Source: Sphingobium cupriresistens (GTDB taxonomy: Bacteria > Pseudomonadota > Alphaproteobacteria > Sphingomonadales > Sphingomonadaceae). Taken from it: a stretch of DNA of 64,000 nt. The translations under genes were made by a program, and so were the position numbers. This document shows positions 1 to 9,223 of this stretch, one piece after another. The DNA lies in contig NZ_SEOO01000002.1 of assembly GCF_004152865.1 (NCBI RefSeq), forward strand, positions 124,001 to 188,000, written 5' to 3'. The number at the start of each line of letters is the position of its first letter. The stretch's first letter is position 1. The notes under the pieces are model-generated. The model had not been told where the DNA came from and ran no database searches. It saw nothing but the letters and a program-made list of their open reading frames with translations.

Positions 1-15
1 GTTCGACATCAACAT
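1..15 (-). CDS. 5' end of a gene downstream of xseA (possibly DUF2093 protein), cut by window edge
   Basis: Only five codons are visible (Met-Leu-Met-Ser-Asn), reading leftward from 15 off the window. An AAAGG-like ribosome-binding site lies about 8 bases upstream, and the start is 23 bases after the xseA stop, so it would be the next gene of the xseA operon. In many alphaproteobacteria a small DUF2093 protein gene follows xseA; that identity is inferred from position only and cannot be tested from five codons. Confidence 0.3.
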
Positions 16-38
16 GGGTCAGGCCTTTCTTCGCCGCA

Positions 39-1541
39 TCAGGAAAATAGATCCTGCTGCGGCGTTTCGTCCGCCTCGCGCGTCTTGCGCACGGGCCGCG
101 ATGAAGGGGATATAGCGACCGGCGGGCGCTTCTCAAGCGGCGGCGCATCGCCAATGGCGGCGTCCACGGCGCCATCCTTGAAATGCAGCGTCACCTGGCC
201 CGCCGCCTGCGCCGCCGCCACCGACTGGACCAGCCGCCCCTGCGCCATCACACGCGCATAGCCTTTTTGCAGCGGCCGATCGGGATCGAGCGAGGCGAAA
301 TGGCGCGATACCCGGTCCAAGACGATGGCCCGATCGGACAAAGCGCGTTGCAGATAGTCGGGACGCAGCTTCAGCCGGTCGAGCCGTTCGCCCGCGCGCT
401 GCACATGCTGGCGCAACAGGGCCGGTCGCAGCGCGCCGCCCGCTTCATTGAGATGCGCGCGCGCCACCACGAGCCGGTGGCTCAGGCCGCGATTGAGCCG
501 CGCACTGGCGTCATCCAGCCGCTGCCGCTGGGGGCTGAGCAGCATGTCGGGCGTGGGCATCAGCCGCGCCTGCATCTCCAGTCGTTCCCGCGCCTGCGCC
601 GCGCCGCGGCGCACCGCGCGGCCCGCCCGCAGGCCCATCTCGGTCAATCCCGCCAGCAATTCCGCACGCACCGGCACCGCCATTTCGGCGGCGGCCGTGG
701 GCGTAGGCGCGCGCCGGTCGGCGGCATAGTCGCACAGGGTCGTATCCGTCTCATGACCCACCGCCGATATGATCGGAATCGTGCAATCGGCGACCGCGCG
801 GACGACAATCTCCTCGTTGAAGCTCCACAGATCCTCGATCGACCCGCCGCCGCGCGCCACGATCACCAGGTCCGGGCGGGGTAGGGGGCCGCCGCCGTCC
901 ATCGCGCTGAATCCCCGCACCGCCCGCGCCACCTGCTCGGCCGCGCCCTGGCCCTGCACCAGCACTGGCCAGACCAGCACATTGGTCGGGCAACGATCGG
1001 CCAGCCGATGCAATATGTCGCGGATCACCGCGCCGGTCGGCGACGTCACGACGCCGATCGTGCGCGGCAGGAAAGGCAGCGCCTTCTTGCGTTCGACCGC
1101 GAACAACCCTTCGCCCGCGAGTCTGGCTTTGAGTTTCTCCAGCAACGCCATCAGCGCGCCTTCGCCCGCCAGTTCCATCCGCTCGATCACGATCTGATAT
1201 TTGGATCGCCCCGGATAGGTGGTCAGCTTGCCGGTCGCGATCACCTCGACCCCGTCCTGCGGCGAAAAGGCCAGCCGCTGCGCCCCCCCCTTCCACATCA
1301 CGCCGTCCAGCACCGCATTTTCGTCCTTCAGCGCCAGATAGAGATGCCCGGACGCCGCCCGCTTGAAGCCCGAAATCTCGCCGCGCAGCCGCACATGGCC
1401 GAACCGGTCCTCGACCGTGCGCTTGAGCAGGCCCGACAATTCGCTGACGCTGAGCGCCGCCGCGTTGTCCCCTGCGCGTTCCTCCGCTAACAGGCGGGCC
1501 GAACTGTCATAGACATCAAATTCCGGGGACATGGGCGACAT
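39..1541 (-). CDS. xseA: exodeoxyribonuclease VII large subunit
   Basis: Large catalytic subunit of exonuclease VII, which degrades single-stranded DNA together with several copies of the small subunit XseB (not in this window). An N-terminal OB-fold (about residues 25-120, with [20 protein letters not shown]) is followed by the family core containing [15 protein letters not shown], the glycine-rich [12 protein letters not shown] and [28 protein letters not shown], all typical of XseA. Length of about 500 residues is a little above the usual 400-460. Of several in-frame ATGs (1547, 1541, 1532), 1541 has an AAAAGG site at the best spacing. That start codon overlaps the purD start on the other strand. 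Confidence 0.95.
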   Translation of the reverse strand: MSPMSPEFDVYDSSARLLAEERAGDNAAALSVSELSGLLKRTVEDRFGHVRLRGEISGFKRAASGHLYLALKDENAVLDGVMWKGGAQRLAFSPQDGVEVIATGKLTTYPGRSKYQIVIERMELAGEGALMALLEKLKARLAGEGLFAVERKKALPFLPRTIGVVTSPTGAVIRDILHRLADRCPTNVLVWPVLVQGQGAAEQVARAVRGFSAMDGGGPLPRPDLVIVARGGGSIEDLWSFNEEIVVRAVADCTIPIISAVGHETDTTLCDYAADRRAPTPTAAAEMAVPVRAELLAGLTEMGLRAGRAVRRGAAQARERLEMQARLMPTPDMLLSPQRQRLDDASARLNRGLSHRLVVARAHLNEAGGALRPALLRQHVQRAGERLDRLKLRPDYLQRALSDRAIVLDRVSRHFASLDPDRPLQKGYARVMAQGRLVQSVAAAQAAGQVTLHFKDGAVDAAIGDAPPLEKRPPVAISPSSRPVRKTREADETPQQDLFS

Positions 1542-1553
1542 GAACATCCTTTT
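1525..1553. promoter_or_regulatory. overlapping divergent translation starts of xseA and purD
   Basis: The CATG at 1539-1542 holds the purD ATG on the plus strand (1540-1542) and the preferred xseA ATG on the minus strand (1541-1539). The purD ribosome-binding site (GGGGA, 1525-1529) lies inside xseA, and the xseA site (AAAAGG in minus-strand sense, 1548-1553) lies inside purD. Promoters of both genes must therefore sit within each other's coding sequence or further away. Confidence 0.6.
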
Positions 1554-2817
1554 GCTTGGCGGCGGCGGCCGCGAACATGCGCTGGCGTGGAAGCTGGCGC
1601 AATCGCCCCGGCTCGATACGCTCTACGCCGCGCCGGGCAATCCGGGCATAGCCGAGCACGCCACTTTGGTCGACCTCGACGCGACGGATCATCGCGCGAC
1701 GATGGATTTTTGCATCCGCCATTCGATCGGCCTGGTGGTGATCGGGCCGGAAGCGCCGCTGGTTGATGGCCTCGCCGACAATCTGCGCACCATGGGCGTG
1801 CCGGTGTTCGGCCCCAACAAGAAAGCGGCGCAATTGGAAGGATCGAAGGGCTTCACCAAGGATCTGTGCCAGCGCGCCAACATCCCCACCGCCGCCTATG
1901 TCCGCGTCTCCAGCAAGGATGGCGCGGTCGCCGCGCTCGACGATTTCACCCTGCCAGTCGTCATCAAGGCCGACGGGCTGGCCGCGGGCAAGGGCGTCAT
2001 CATCGCGCAAACCCGTGACGAAGCGATCGAAGCGCTCGACACCATGTTCTCAGGCGCATTCGGCGCAGCGGGGGAGGAAGTGGTGCTCGAAGAGTTCATG
2101 ACCGGAGAGGAAGCCAGCTTCTTCGCGCTGACCGATGGCGTCGCGATCCTGCCCTTCGGATCGGCCCAGGACCATAAGCGCGTCGGCGACGGCGACACCG
2201 GCCCCAATACCGGCGGCATGGGAGCCTATAGCCCGGCCCGCGTGCTGACGCCGGAACTGGAGGCCGATGTGATCGACACGATCATCCGGCCGACCGTCGA
2301 GACGATGGCGGCGGAAGGGATGCCTTATTCGGGCGTCCTCTATGCCGGCCTGATGCTGACGACGGACGGCCCCAAGCTGATCGAATATAATGCGCGTTTC
2401 GGCGACCCTGAATGCCAGGTCTTGATGACCCGCTTTGACGGCGATCTGATCGACCTGCTGCTCGCCGTGGCGCAAGGGACGCTGGCCGATCAGGGGCCGG
2501 TCCAGTTGGCGGATCGCACCGCGCTGACCATCGTCATGGCGGCCAACGGCTATCCCGGCACGCCCGACAAGGGCGGCCCGATCGGCGGCATCGACGCGGC
2601 GCAGCAGGGCGGGGCGAAGATTTTCCACGCCGGCACCGCGGAAAAAAACGGCGCGCTGGTCGCCAATGGCGGGCGCGTCCTCAACGTCACCGCGACCGCG
2701 GATACGGTCGGCGCGGCGCAGGCGGCGGCCTATGCCGCGGTGGACGCGCTCGATTTCCCGACCGGATTCTGCCGCCGTGACATCGGCTGGCGGGAGGTCG
2801 CGCGCGAAGCGCAATAG
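1540..2817 (+). CDS. purD: phosphoribosylamine--glycine ligase (GAR synthetase)
   Basis: Second step of de novo purine synthesis: joins glycine to 5-phosphoribosylamine using ATP. The 425-residue protein has the N-terminal [14 protein letters not shown] motif of PurD, the ATP-grasp core with [11 protein letters not shown] and [10 protein letters not shown], and the metal-binding stretch [12 protein letters not shown]. Length matches the family. An upstream in-frame ATG at 1531 would add three residues, but it sits only one base from the GGGGA site, so 1540 is preferred. It diverges from xseA with no spacer. Confidence 0.96.
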   Translation: MNILLLGGGGREHALAWKLAQSPRLDTLYAAPGNPGIAEHATLVDLDATDHRATMDFCIRHSIGLVVIGPEAPLVDGLADNLRTMGVPVFGPNKKAAQLEGSKGFTKDLCQRANIPTAAYVRVSSKDGAVAALDDFTLPVVIKADGLAAGKGVIIAQTRDEAIEALDTMFSGAFGAAGEEVVLEEFMTGEEASFFALTDGVAILPFGSAQDHKRVGDGDTGPNTGGMGAYSPARVLTPELEADVIDTIIRPTVETMAAEGMPYSGVLYAGLMLTTDGPKLIEYNARFGDPECQVLMTRFDGDLIDLLLAVAQGTLADQGPVQLADRTALTIVMAANGYPGTPDKGGPIGGIDAAQQGGAKIFHAGTAEKNGALVANGGRVLNVTATADTVGAAQAAAYAAVDALDFPTGFCRRDIGWREVAREAQ

Positions 2818-2888
2818 GCCATGCTCTTGCAGCGGGCGGCAAAGCATCCTTAAATAGCGTAAGGATTTGGCAGGGGAGACGGAGCGCG

Positions 2889-3455
2889 ATGCAGGAATTC
2901 TTCATGGACTATGGATTGTGGCTGCTGGTCGCATTGCTGGTCGTCATCGCGCTGGTCTTCCTGCTGTCGGGCAAGCGCAAGGCGGAAGAACCGGTCGAAC
3001 CGTCCGTCCCCGGCGCCGCGTCCCCCCCGGCGCCCACCCCATTTGTCGATCCGATCATTGCCGCGCCGGTCGCTCCCGCGCCGGTCGTGGTGGAGCCTGT
3101 CGCGCCTGTGGAGCCGATCGCGCCGGTCGAACCTGTCGCTGAACCGATGCCCGCGCCGGAACCAGTTGCGCCGTCGCCTATTCCCGTCTCGCCCGCCATC
3201 GCGGCGGTCGGGGATGAGCATGACGACCTGCTGCGCCTCAAGGGGGTCGGTCCCAAACTCAAGACCTTGCTGATCGAACTGGGCGTCACCCGCTACGCCC
3301 AGATCGCCGCATGGGGCGATGCCGACATCGCTGCGATCGACGCGAAGCTCGGCAATTTCAAGGGCCGCCCGGTGCGCGATCAATGGGTCGATCAAGCCAA
3401 ATATCTCGCCGCTGGCGACATTGCCGGCTTCGAAGCCAAATATGGCAAGCTCTGA
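2889..3455 (+). CDS. membrane-anchored protein with C-terminal helix-hairpin-helix-like domain
   Basis: 188 residues. One hydrophobic segment near the N terminus (residues 7-24, LWLLVALLVVIALVFLL) is followed by a linker of about 75 residues rich in Pro, Val, Ala and Glu (PVAPAP, PVEPIAPVEP). The C-terminal 75 residues begin DDLLRLKGVGPKLKTLL, a helix-hairpin-helix-like element often seen in small proteins and in extensions of NADH dehydrogenase subunit E or ribosomal L21. The topology suggests a tethered domain held away from the inner membrane. A GGGGAGA site precedes the ATG, and a small inverted repeat (ATCCTT/AAGGAT, 2848-2868) lies between it and purD. The function is unknown; nucleic-acid binding is only suggested by the fold. 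Confidence 0.75.
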   Translation: MQEFFMDYGLWLLVALLVVIALVFLLSGKRKAEEPVEPSVPGAASPPAPTPFVDPIIAAPVAPAPVVVEPVAPVEPIAPVEPVAEPMPAPEPVAPSPIPVSPAIAAVGDEHDDLLRLKGVGPKLKTLLIELGVTRYAQIAAWGDADIAAIDAKLGNFKGRPVRDQWVDQAKYLAAGDIAGFEAKYGKL

Positions 3456-3476
3456 CCTCATTTGAGATGAGCAAAG

Positions 3477-3500
3477 GCCAGCCTGTTCCGTCAGGCTGGC
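3477..3500. terminator. hairpin between convergent genes
   Basis: Nine-base perfect stem GCCAGCCTG/CAGGCTGGC with a six-base loop, between the helix-hairpin-helix gene and the acyltransferase, whose stop codon lies inside it. No strong T-run follows on either strand (only CTTTG on the minus strand), so termination strength is uncertain. Confidence 0.5.
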
Positions 3501-4456
3501 TGCGGCGCCGCGTCCGGCGCCGGCTGCGCCACGATGACGGCCCGCGACGGCGGTGCGCTGCCGACCAGGCGGCGGATCAGCGCGCTCGGCGCGAGCAGGC
3601 GGCTGGCGAACAGCAGGATCAGGATCGACAGCGCCAGCGTCACCGTCGCGCGCGCGCCGCTTGCCAGCGCCACCCCCATCACCAGCGGGTGCCAGAGATA
3701 GAAGAACAGGCTGTCCCGGCCGACGCGATTGAGCGGGGCGAAGGACAGGCGCAGCGCCGACAATCTGGGCAGCAGCGCAATCAGGCCCAGGCACATCATC
3801 AGCCGCGCCGGAACATAGGCCAGCCCGTTGCCGCTGCCCTGCTGGCCCGCCCACCAGACCAAGCCCAATGCCATGACCAGCAACGCGACGCCCAGATAGC
3901 GGGTCGGCAACCCCCTTTCCGCCATCAACATGCCAAAGAAGAAATAGACTGGAAAGCGCAGGAAACGGCTGTCAGGCGACAGCAGGCTGACCCCGACCGG
4001 CCCATGATCCAGGCCGAAGCCATACATGGTCGCCAGGCTGATCGGCGCACCGATCGCCAGCAGCAGCAGCGGCGGCAAGGGAAGGAGGCGCGTCATCAGG
4101 ATCAGGAAGAAGAGGACCGGCACATACCAGAGGTGGAAGGGCGGACGCAGCAGCAGGTCCAGCGGGGCGGTCCACGACACGGACCCGCCGCTCACCAGCA
4201 GATAGATGATCGACGCGACCAGCCAGGGCAGCAACATACGTTCGCCATAGCGGCCCAGCAGAACGCCAGTCTGTTCGGTGCGGGTGCGGGTGACGTTCAG
4301 TAGATAGCCCGATATGCCGATCATCAACGGCATCCGGAAACCTGCGCCGATCCACAGCGCCGGATGCTGCTGATGGGCAAGCTCCATGGCATGGCCGGCC
4401 ATCACCAAAAGGATCAAGACCCCCTTGAGAAGGTCAATCGACGGATTTTTGCCCAT
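3491..4456 (-). CDS. acyltransferase family 3 membrane protein
   Basis: Polytopic inner-membrane protein of the OafA/OpgC-like acyltransferase 3 group, which O-acylates cell-surface sugars or lipids. It starts with the family hallmark SIDLLKGVLILLVMAGHAME, whose His is the proposed catalytic residue, and has around ten hydrophobic segments (WLVASIIYLLV, FFLILMTRLLPLPPLLLLAI, VALLVMALGLVWWAG and others). About 321 residues from the chosen ATG at 4456. The frame stays open to 4651 with in-frame ATGs such as 4487, but the sequence ahead of the family motif looks non-coding. The substrate cannot be told, and it has no cofunctional neighbours. Confidence 0.8.
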   Translation of the reverse strand: MGKNPSIDLLKGVLILLVMAGHAMELAHQQHPALWIGAGFRMPLMIGISGYLLNVTRTRTEQTGVLLGRYGERMLLPWLVASIIYLLVSGGSVSWTAPLDLLLRPPFHLWYVPVLFFLILMTRLLPLPPLLLLAIGAPISLATMYGFGLDHGPVGVSLLSPDSRFLRFPVYFFFGMLMAERGLPTRYLGVALLVMALGLVWWAGQQGSGNGLAYVPARLMMCLGLIALLPRLSALRLSFAPLNRVGRDSLFFYLWHPLVMGVALASGARATVTLALSILILLFASRLLAPSALIRRLVGSAPPSRAVIVAQPAPDAAPQPA

Positions 4457-4647
4457 GCTGATAAATCCCGGCCCCTCCCTATTCTGCATCCGCCGTTCTT
4501 GCAGACGCCTTAAAAAAAATGGTGAACGGATGATGTGCGGAACGGCTGTCGATGCCTTTTGGTTTTGCGTCGCTCCAGGCAGAATCGGTTCCCACTTTTT
4601 GTACGATGCTCTCCTCCCTGAATGTGGAATGAAGGTCCGATTTGCGG

Positions 4648-5256
4648 TCAATTCCGCAGGAGGATGACATGCAGAAAGCGCGGGCCGTGCGCGCCGCGGA
4701 CATAGGCGCCTTCGATATCAGTGGTGCCAGATACGCCGGTGACCCAATAATGGGCGCGCGGTTGCGGGCCGGTCAGCGGGGCATTCTCCAGATGGGGTGC
4801 GATGTCGCGTACGGCCAGCAACACGATATGATGCAGCGCCAGGAAATTGGGCAGCATCGGTGCGGTCGGGCCGGTTTCGAAGATTAGCGACCCGGTTTCC
4901 GCGATCCCCCTGCGCGCAATGGCGAGGACGGCCGCTTCGTCGGGCGCGGCGCTGTCGTGCAGGGTGAAGCCGCCCCAGTCGCAGGCCGTCAGGCGCGGAT
5001 CGGGGGGCAAGCAGAGCGTGAGCGCTTCACCCTGTCCCGCCAGATAGCGGGCGATGGCGGTGGGCAGGTCCGCCATGGACCCGACGACGTCATGGCTTGC
5101 ATTGACGCTGGGCAGGGCGAGCCGGGCGAGAAATTCCGCCTCCAGCGTCGCTTCGTTCACCGCCGGACGCTCTGGCGCGACCAGCAGCGCGTCGGCCTCC
5201 GCCTGGTCGGGCGACGGTCCTTTCAGCCGGGCGAGGATGGCGTCACGGGCGCTCAT
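4648..5256 (-). CDS. lutC: lactate utilization protein C
   Basis: LutC/YkgG family, third subunit of the LutABC complex that oxidises L-lactate to pyruvate in the cytoplasm. The 202-residue protein carries the LUD-domain features GIAETGSLIFETGP and LPNFLALHHIVLLAVRDIAPHL, and ends with TGVSGTTDIEGAYVRGAHGP, typical of the family. The start overlaps the lutB stop in an ATGA, so it is translationally coupled. It ends the leftward operon lra1-lutA-lutB-lutC. No lactate permease gene is nearby, which fits lactate being made inside the cell by the rhamnose hydrolase Lra6. Confidence 0.92.
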   Translation of the reverse strand: MSARDAILARLKGPSPDQAEADALLVAPERPAVNEATLEAEFLARLALPSVNASHDVVGSMADLPTAIARYLAGQGEALTLCLPPDPRLTACDWGGFTLHDSAAPDEAAVLAIARRGIAETGSLIFETGPTAPMLPNFLALHHIVLLAVRDIAPHLENAPLTGPQPRAHYWVTGVSGTTDIEGAYVRGAHGPRFLHVILLRN

Positions 5257-6647
5257 GGACGGCGCGCCTTCTTATATTGCGTCATGAAGGTCTGCGCGGC
5301 GGGTCTGGGCATGTCGCGATGACGGGTCCAGCCGCCCGCGAGTGGCAGGCTTGCGATCCAACCCTTCTTCCCCAAAAGCCGCATCACCCGCATGGCGATA
5401 GTGGTGACCGGCCGATAAAGACTCGGCCGCGTCGCGATCCAGGCCCACAGGCCCAGCCCCGCGCGCATGGAGGTCGGCTCAAGTCCCTCGCGCCAACTCT
5501 TGTCGCGCCAGCCCTTGAGCAGGGTCGGTAGCGGGATGCGCACCGGGCATACTTCCTGGCATTTGCCGTTGAGGGTGCAGGCATGGATAAGGTCGCGATT
5601 GGGTGCAAGCCCATCCAGCACCGGCGTCAACACCGCGCCCATCGGTCCCGGATAGGTGCCGCCATAAGCATGGCCGCCAATCTGGCGGAAGACGACGCAA
5701 TGATTCATGCACGCGCCGCAACGAATGCAGCGCAGCATCTCCGCCAGCCCTTCCTCGCGCATTTTCGTGCGCCCATTATCGACCAGCACGATATGCATCG
5801 CGTCCGGCCCGTCGCGGTCGCCCGCGCGTTTCGGCCCTGTATAGAAGGTCGTATATTGGGTCAGCGCCGCGCCGGTGGCCGATCGCGCCAGCATCCGCAG
5901 CATATGGATGGCGTGCGGCATGGACGGCACGATCTTCTCGATCCCCGCGGTCACGATATGGACGCGCGGCGGCACGAGCGACAATTCGGCATTGCCTTCA
6001 TTGGTGACGGTGCAGACCGCGCCGCTATCCGCGATCAGGAAATTCGCGCCCGACATGCCGACATCCGCGTTCAGCATCTGCGTGCGCAATTCGCGCCGCG
6101 CGCTTTCGGCCATGGCGGCGATCGTCTCTTCCTGATGGGGTGAGCGATGCTTCGCCTTGAACAGCGCCGACACCTGATCGCGCGTCTTGTGCATGGCGGG
6201 CCAGATGATGTGCGACGGGCGCTCGTCGGCCAGTTGGATGATATGTTCGGCCAGGTCTGTTTCGACCCGGCCGATCCCGGCCTCGGCCAGCGCATGGGGC
6301 AGGCCGATCTCCTCCCCCAGCATCGACTTGGACCGCGCGACGCTCTTCGCGCCCTCCGCCTTGCAGATAGCGATGACGATTGCGCAGGCCTCGTCGGCCG
6401 TCCTCGCCCAATGAACCTTGGCCCCTGCCGCGATGGCATTGGCCTCGAACTGTTCCAGATAGGCGCCCAGATGCGCAATCACATGATCCTTGATGGCGGC
6501 GGCGCGGCTGCGGGCAGCCTCGAAATCGGGGAAGGCGTCGATGGCGATGCCCCGCTTGGCCTCGGCCGTGCCGGCGGTGCGTTCGACCGCAATCTTCAGG
6601 ATCGGGTCGGCCAGCGCCGCCTCGGCGCGGTCCGTGAAGCCGCTCAT
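5253..6647 (-). CDS. lutB: iron-sulfur L-lactate oxidation protein B
   Basis: 464-residue LutB/YkgF. The N-terminal two thirds form a LUD domain (GANFLIADSGAVCTVTNEGNAEL). It is followed by two [4Fe-4S] ferredoxin motifs, CIRCGACMNHC and CTLNGKCQEVCP, the second lacking the usual first CxxC spacing but ending in CP as in LutB proteins. With LutA and LutC it passes electrons from L-lactate to the respiratory chain. ATGA overlaps at both ends (with lutA and lutC) show a tight operon. Its job here is probably to remove the L-lactate made from L-rhamnose. Confidence 0.94.
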   Translation of the reverse strand: MSGFTDRAEAALADPILKIAVERTAGTAEAKRGIAIDAFPDFEAARSRAAAIKDHVIAHLGAYLEQFEANAIAAGAKVHWARTADEACAIVIAICKAEGAKSVARSKSMLGEEIGLPHALAEAGIGRVETDLAEHIIQLADERPSHIIWPAMHKTRDQVSALFKAKHRSPHQEETIAAMAESARRELRTQMLNADVGMSGANFLIADSGAVCTVTNEGNAELSLVPPRVHIVTAGIEKIVPSMPHAIHMLRMLARSATGAALTQYTTFYTGPKRAGDRDGPDAMHIVLVDNGRTKMREEGLAEMLRCIRCGACMNHCVVFRQIGGHAYGGTYPGPMGAVLTPVLDGLAPNRDLIHACTLNGKCQEVCPVRIPLPTLLKGWRDKSWREGLEPTSMRAGLGLWAWIATRPSLYRPVTTIAMRVMRLLGKKGWIASLPLAGGWTRHRDMPRPAAQTFMTQYKKARRP

Positions 6648-7399
6648 GCCTCTTCCCCGATCGCCGGGCCGTCGCCCATGCCGGCGATCAGTTCGATCGC
6701 ATGATAGGCGCGCACCTTGCTGCCCCGGCGGTGCAGCTTCCCCGCCATGTTCATCAGGCAGCCCAGGTCGCCCGCCAGCAAAAGGTCAGCGCCCGTAGCA
6801 TCGATCGCATCCGCCTTCTCACCAACGATGGCGTTGGAAATGGCGGGATATTTGACGCAGAATGCGCCGCCAAAGCCACAACATGTCTCCTCGCCGGCCA
6901 AGGGCGCGAAGGTCAGGCCGTCGATGGCCTTGAGCAACCGGCGCGGCTGCGCCTTGATCCCCAGTTCGCGCAGGCCCGAACAACTGTCATGATAGGTCGC
7001 CTTGGCGTCCAGCGTCACGCCTTTCGGTTTCCACCCGCAGACCTGATCCAGATAGGCCATGACCTCCCACGTCTTGCCCGCCACCGCCTGCGCGCGCGAC
7101 AGCCAATGCGCGTCATGTTCGAATATTTCGGGATAATGGCAGCGGATCGTCCCCGCGCAGGAGCCTGACGGGACGATGATCGCCTCATAGGGTTCCAGCG
7201 CCACGATCGTCTGCTTCGCCAGCGCGGCGGCATGGTCCCGGTCGCCGCTGTTGAGCGCAGGCTGGCCGCAGCAGGTCTGCCTTTCCGGCACGACCACGTC
7301 GCACCCGGCCGCTTCCAGCGCGCGGATCGCGGCAAAGCCGATGCGGGGGCGGATCAGATCGACCAGGCAGGTGACGAACAGGGCGACGGTTCGTGTCAT
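6644..7399 (-). CDS. lutA: Fe-S oxidoreductase of lactate utilization (CCG-domain protein)
   Basis: 251-residue LutA/YkgE with two cysteine-rich CCG domains: PERQTCCGQPALNSG near residue 38-52 and EETCCGFGGAFCVKYP near residue 175, as in glycolate oxidase GlcF and heterodisulfide reductase HdrB. It works with LutB and LutC in L-lactate oxidation. Its ATG shares one base with the lra1 stop (TAATG), so it is coupled to the L-rhamnose dehydrogenase gene. This link places the lactate complex in the rhamnose operon. Confidence 0.94.
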   Translation of the reverse strand: MTRTVALFVTCLVDLIRPRIGFAAIRALEAAGCDVVVPERQTCCGQPALNSGDRDHAAALAKQTIVALEPYEAIIVPSGSCAGTIRCHYPEIFEHDAHWLSRAQAVAGKTWEVMAYLDQVCGWKPKGVTLDAKATYHDSCSGLRELGIKAQPRRLLKAIDGLTFAPLAGEETCCGFGGAFCVKYPAISNAIVGEKADAIDATGADLLLAGDLGCLMNMAGKLHRRGSKVRAYHAIELIAGMGDGPAIGEEA

Positions 7400-8163
7400 T
7401 ATTGCAGATTTACATACATGCCGCCATCGACCAGCAGCGCCGCGCCGGTGACATAGGCGGCCATGTCCGACGCCAGGAAGACGATCGGCCCGGCCAGATC
7501 CTCCGGCTGCCCCAGGCGGCCCAGCGGCGTGCGCTGCTCCATATATTCGCGCTTCTCGACATCGGCCAGATCATCCTTGTTGATCTCGGTCAGGATGGTG
7601 CCGGGCAGCACGCTGTTGCAGCGGATGCCATGCTTGCCAAGAGCAATGGCCGTGGACTGCATCAGCGAATGCACGCCCGCCTTGGTCGGGGTGTAATGCG
7701 TCTGATATTCGCCGCCGACCAGCGCGGAAATGGAGGATATGGCCACGATCGACCCGCCATGGCCCTGCTTCACCATCTGCTGGGCGGCCGCCTGCACCAT
7801 GAAATAGGCGCCATGCAGGTTCACCTTGAAGGTCCGCTCCACCACGTCGACCGGCATGTCGAGGAAAGCATGGAAGGGGCAGATGCCCGCATTGCTGACC
7901 ATCACATCGACCTTGCCGAACGCCTCCACCGCCTTGGCCACGAAGGCCTGCGCGGTCTGCGGGTCGGCGACGTCGCCCTTCACCGCGATGGCCCGCTGGC
8001 CCAGCGCCTCGATCTCCGCCACGCAGCTATGGGCGGGGCCGTCGCTATGGGCATAGTTGATCGCGACATTGGCGCCATGCTGCGCCGCGCCGATCGCGGC
8101 GGCGCGGCCGATGCCGGTCGATGCGCCGGTGACGAGGACGGTCTTGCCTTCAAGCAGCTTCAT
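7399..8163 (-). CDS. lra1: L-rhamnose 1-dehydrogenase (SDR family)
   Basis: 254-residue short-chain dehydrogenase: cofactor motif TGASTGIGR (about residues 13-21), SNAG, a catalytic SSIS serine, and YTPTK as the YxxxK motif. It is most like the L-rhamnose dehydrogenases of the non-phosphorylated pathway, which oxidise L-rhamnose to L-rhamnono-lactone with NAD(P). SDR sequence alone rarely fixes a substrate; the assignment rests mainly on the surrounding complete rhamnose gene set. It is the first gene of the leftward lra1-lutABC operon. A repeat of about 140 bases separates it from iclR upstream. Confidence 0.82.
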   Translation of the reverse strand: MKLLEGKTVLVTGASTGIGRAAAIGAAQHGANVAINYAHSDGPAHSCVAEIEALGQRAIAVKGDVADPQTAQAFVAKAVEAFGKVDVMVSNAGICPFHAFLDMPVDVVERTFKVNLHGAYFMVQAAAQQMVKQGHGGSIVAISSISALVGGEYQTHYTPTKAGVHSLMQSTAIALGKHGIRCNSVLPGTILTEINKDDLADVEKREYMEQRTPLGRLGQPEDLAGPIVFLASDMAAYVTGAALLVDGGMYVNLQ

Positions 8164-8213
8164 GGGGTGGTGTTCCTTGCTTCAAAGATTTCGGGTCGCA
8201 GGCAAATGACAAT

Positions 8214-8351
8214 CCTCCCCTGGAAGGGGAGGTGGCGGGCGCGAAGCGTCCGACGGAGGGGTGTCCCGCTCTCGACGGGGCGACACCCCTCCACCACTTC
8301 GTGGTCCCCTTCGGCAGAGTCGCGCGCCTCTGCCGAACCTTGCAGGGGAGG
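8214..8351. repeat. multi-hairpin intergenic repeat
   Basis: Nested inverted repeats fill the gap between iclR and lra1: CCTCCCC/GGGGAGG at the left, GGAGGGGTGTC/GACACCCCTCC in the middle, ACCACTTCGTGGT, then TTCGGCAGAG/CTCTGCCGAA, and a closing GGGGAGG at the right. The make-up matches dispersed palindromic intergenic elements I associate with sphingomonad genomes. It could fold in the iclR readthrough transcript or separate the two genes. No other full copy is in this window. Confidence 0.7.
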
Positions 8352-8380
8352 AATATTGCTGTGCTCGCCACCGCTACAAA

Positions 8381-9223
8381 CTAGCGCCGCACGGGGCGGC
8401 GGGACGGTTTGACGCCGGGGGTCCATCCCAGGTCGGCGCTGATCTTGTGCGCGGTGGCGCGGACGTCGTCGCTCAGCGCCGCCATCCGGTCGTCGTCCAT
8501 ATATTGCGCGGCGCTCGACAGGCTGATGGCGGCGACGATCGCGCCCGACGCATCGCGGATCGGCGCGGCGACGCAGCGTATCTGGTCTTCATTCTCTTCC
8601 AGGTCGAACGCCCGGCCGGCCGCGACATAGCCGCGCATCCGCTCCAGCCACAAAGCGGGATCGGCGTCATGCGTGCCGTTCGCCCGCTCGCTTTCCAGCA
8701 GCCGGGCCCAGCTCGATTCGGGATCGTCCAGCATCAGCGCCTTGCCCAGGCCCGTGGAGGTCAGCGGATGGCGATCGCCGATGCGGCTGGAAATCTCGAC
8801 GCGGCGACGGCCGGGAATCTTGTCGAGATAGAGCGCCTGGTCGCCGTCGAGCCGCCCGAGATGGACGACATCCTCGCTTGCCGTCGCCAGCGCCTCGATA
8901 TGCGGGCGGGCGATCTGCACCACGTCGGCCTGCGCCTGCGCCAGGAAGCCCAGCTGGAGCAGCTTTGGCCCCAGCTGATAGCCCTCGCGCGGCAGGAACG
9001 TCAGGAAGCCGCGATCGACCAGCGCATTGGCAAGGCGATGGGTGGTGGAGCGGGTAAGGCCCATGCGTTCGGACAGGTCGGCAAGCTTGATCGGCCCGTC
9101 GATCACCTGGTCGAGCAGGTCGAGGCCGCGGTGCAGGGTCTGCGACCCCGACGCCTTCAACGGCTCGGCCTCCGACTTTTCCTCTCGCTCTCCCGATTCC
9201 GGGTTTGACGCATTCTGTCTCAT
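8381..9223 (-). CDS. IclR-family transcriptional regulator of the L-rhamnose genes
   Basis: 280 residues. An N-terminal winged helix-turn-helix (about residues 25-90: TLHRGLDLLDQVIDGPIKLADLSERMGLTRSTTHRL, split here as the family HTH) is followed by the IclR effector domain (ISSRIGDRHPLTSTGLGKALML, and the C-terminal AISLSSAAQYM). It diverges from rhmD and the main rhamnose operon across 181 bases, the usual place for a local regulator. The effector is probably L-rhamnose or a pathway acid; whether it represses or activates is not visible. The first 24 residues are charged and unlike the fold. Confidence 0.9.
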   Translation of the reverse strand: MRQNASNPESGEREEKSEAEPLKASGSQTLHRGLDLLDQVIDGPIKLADLSERMGLTRSTTHRLANALVDRGFLTFLPREGYQLGPKLLQLGFLAQAQADVVQIARPHIEALATASEDVVHLGRLDGDQALYLDKIPGRRRVEISSRIGDRHPLTSTGLGKALMLDDPESSWARLLESERANGTHDADPALWLERMRGYVAAGRAFDLEENEDQIRCVAAPIRDASGAIVAAISLSSAAQYMDDDRMAALSDDVRATAHKISADLGWTPGVKPSRRPVRR

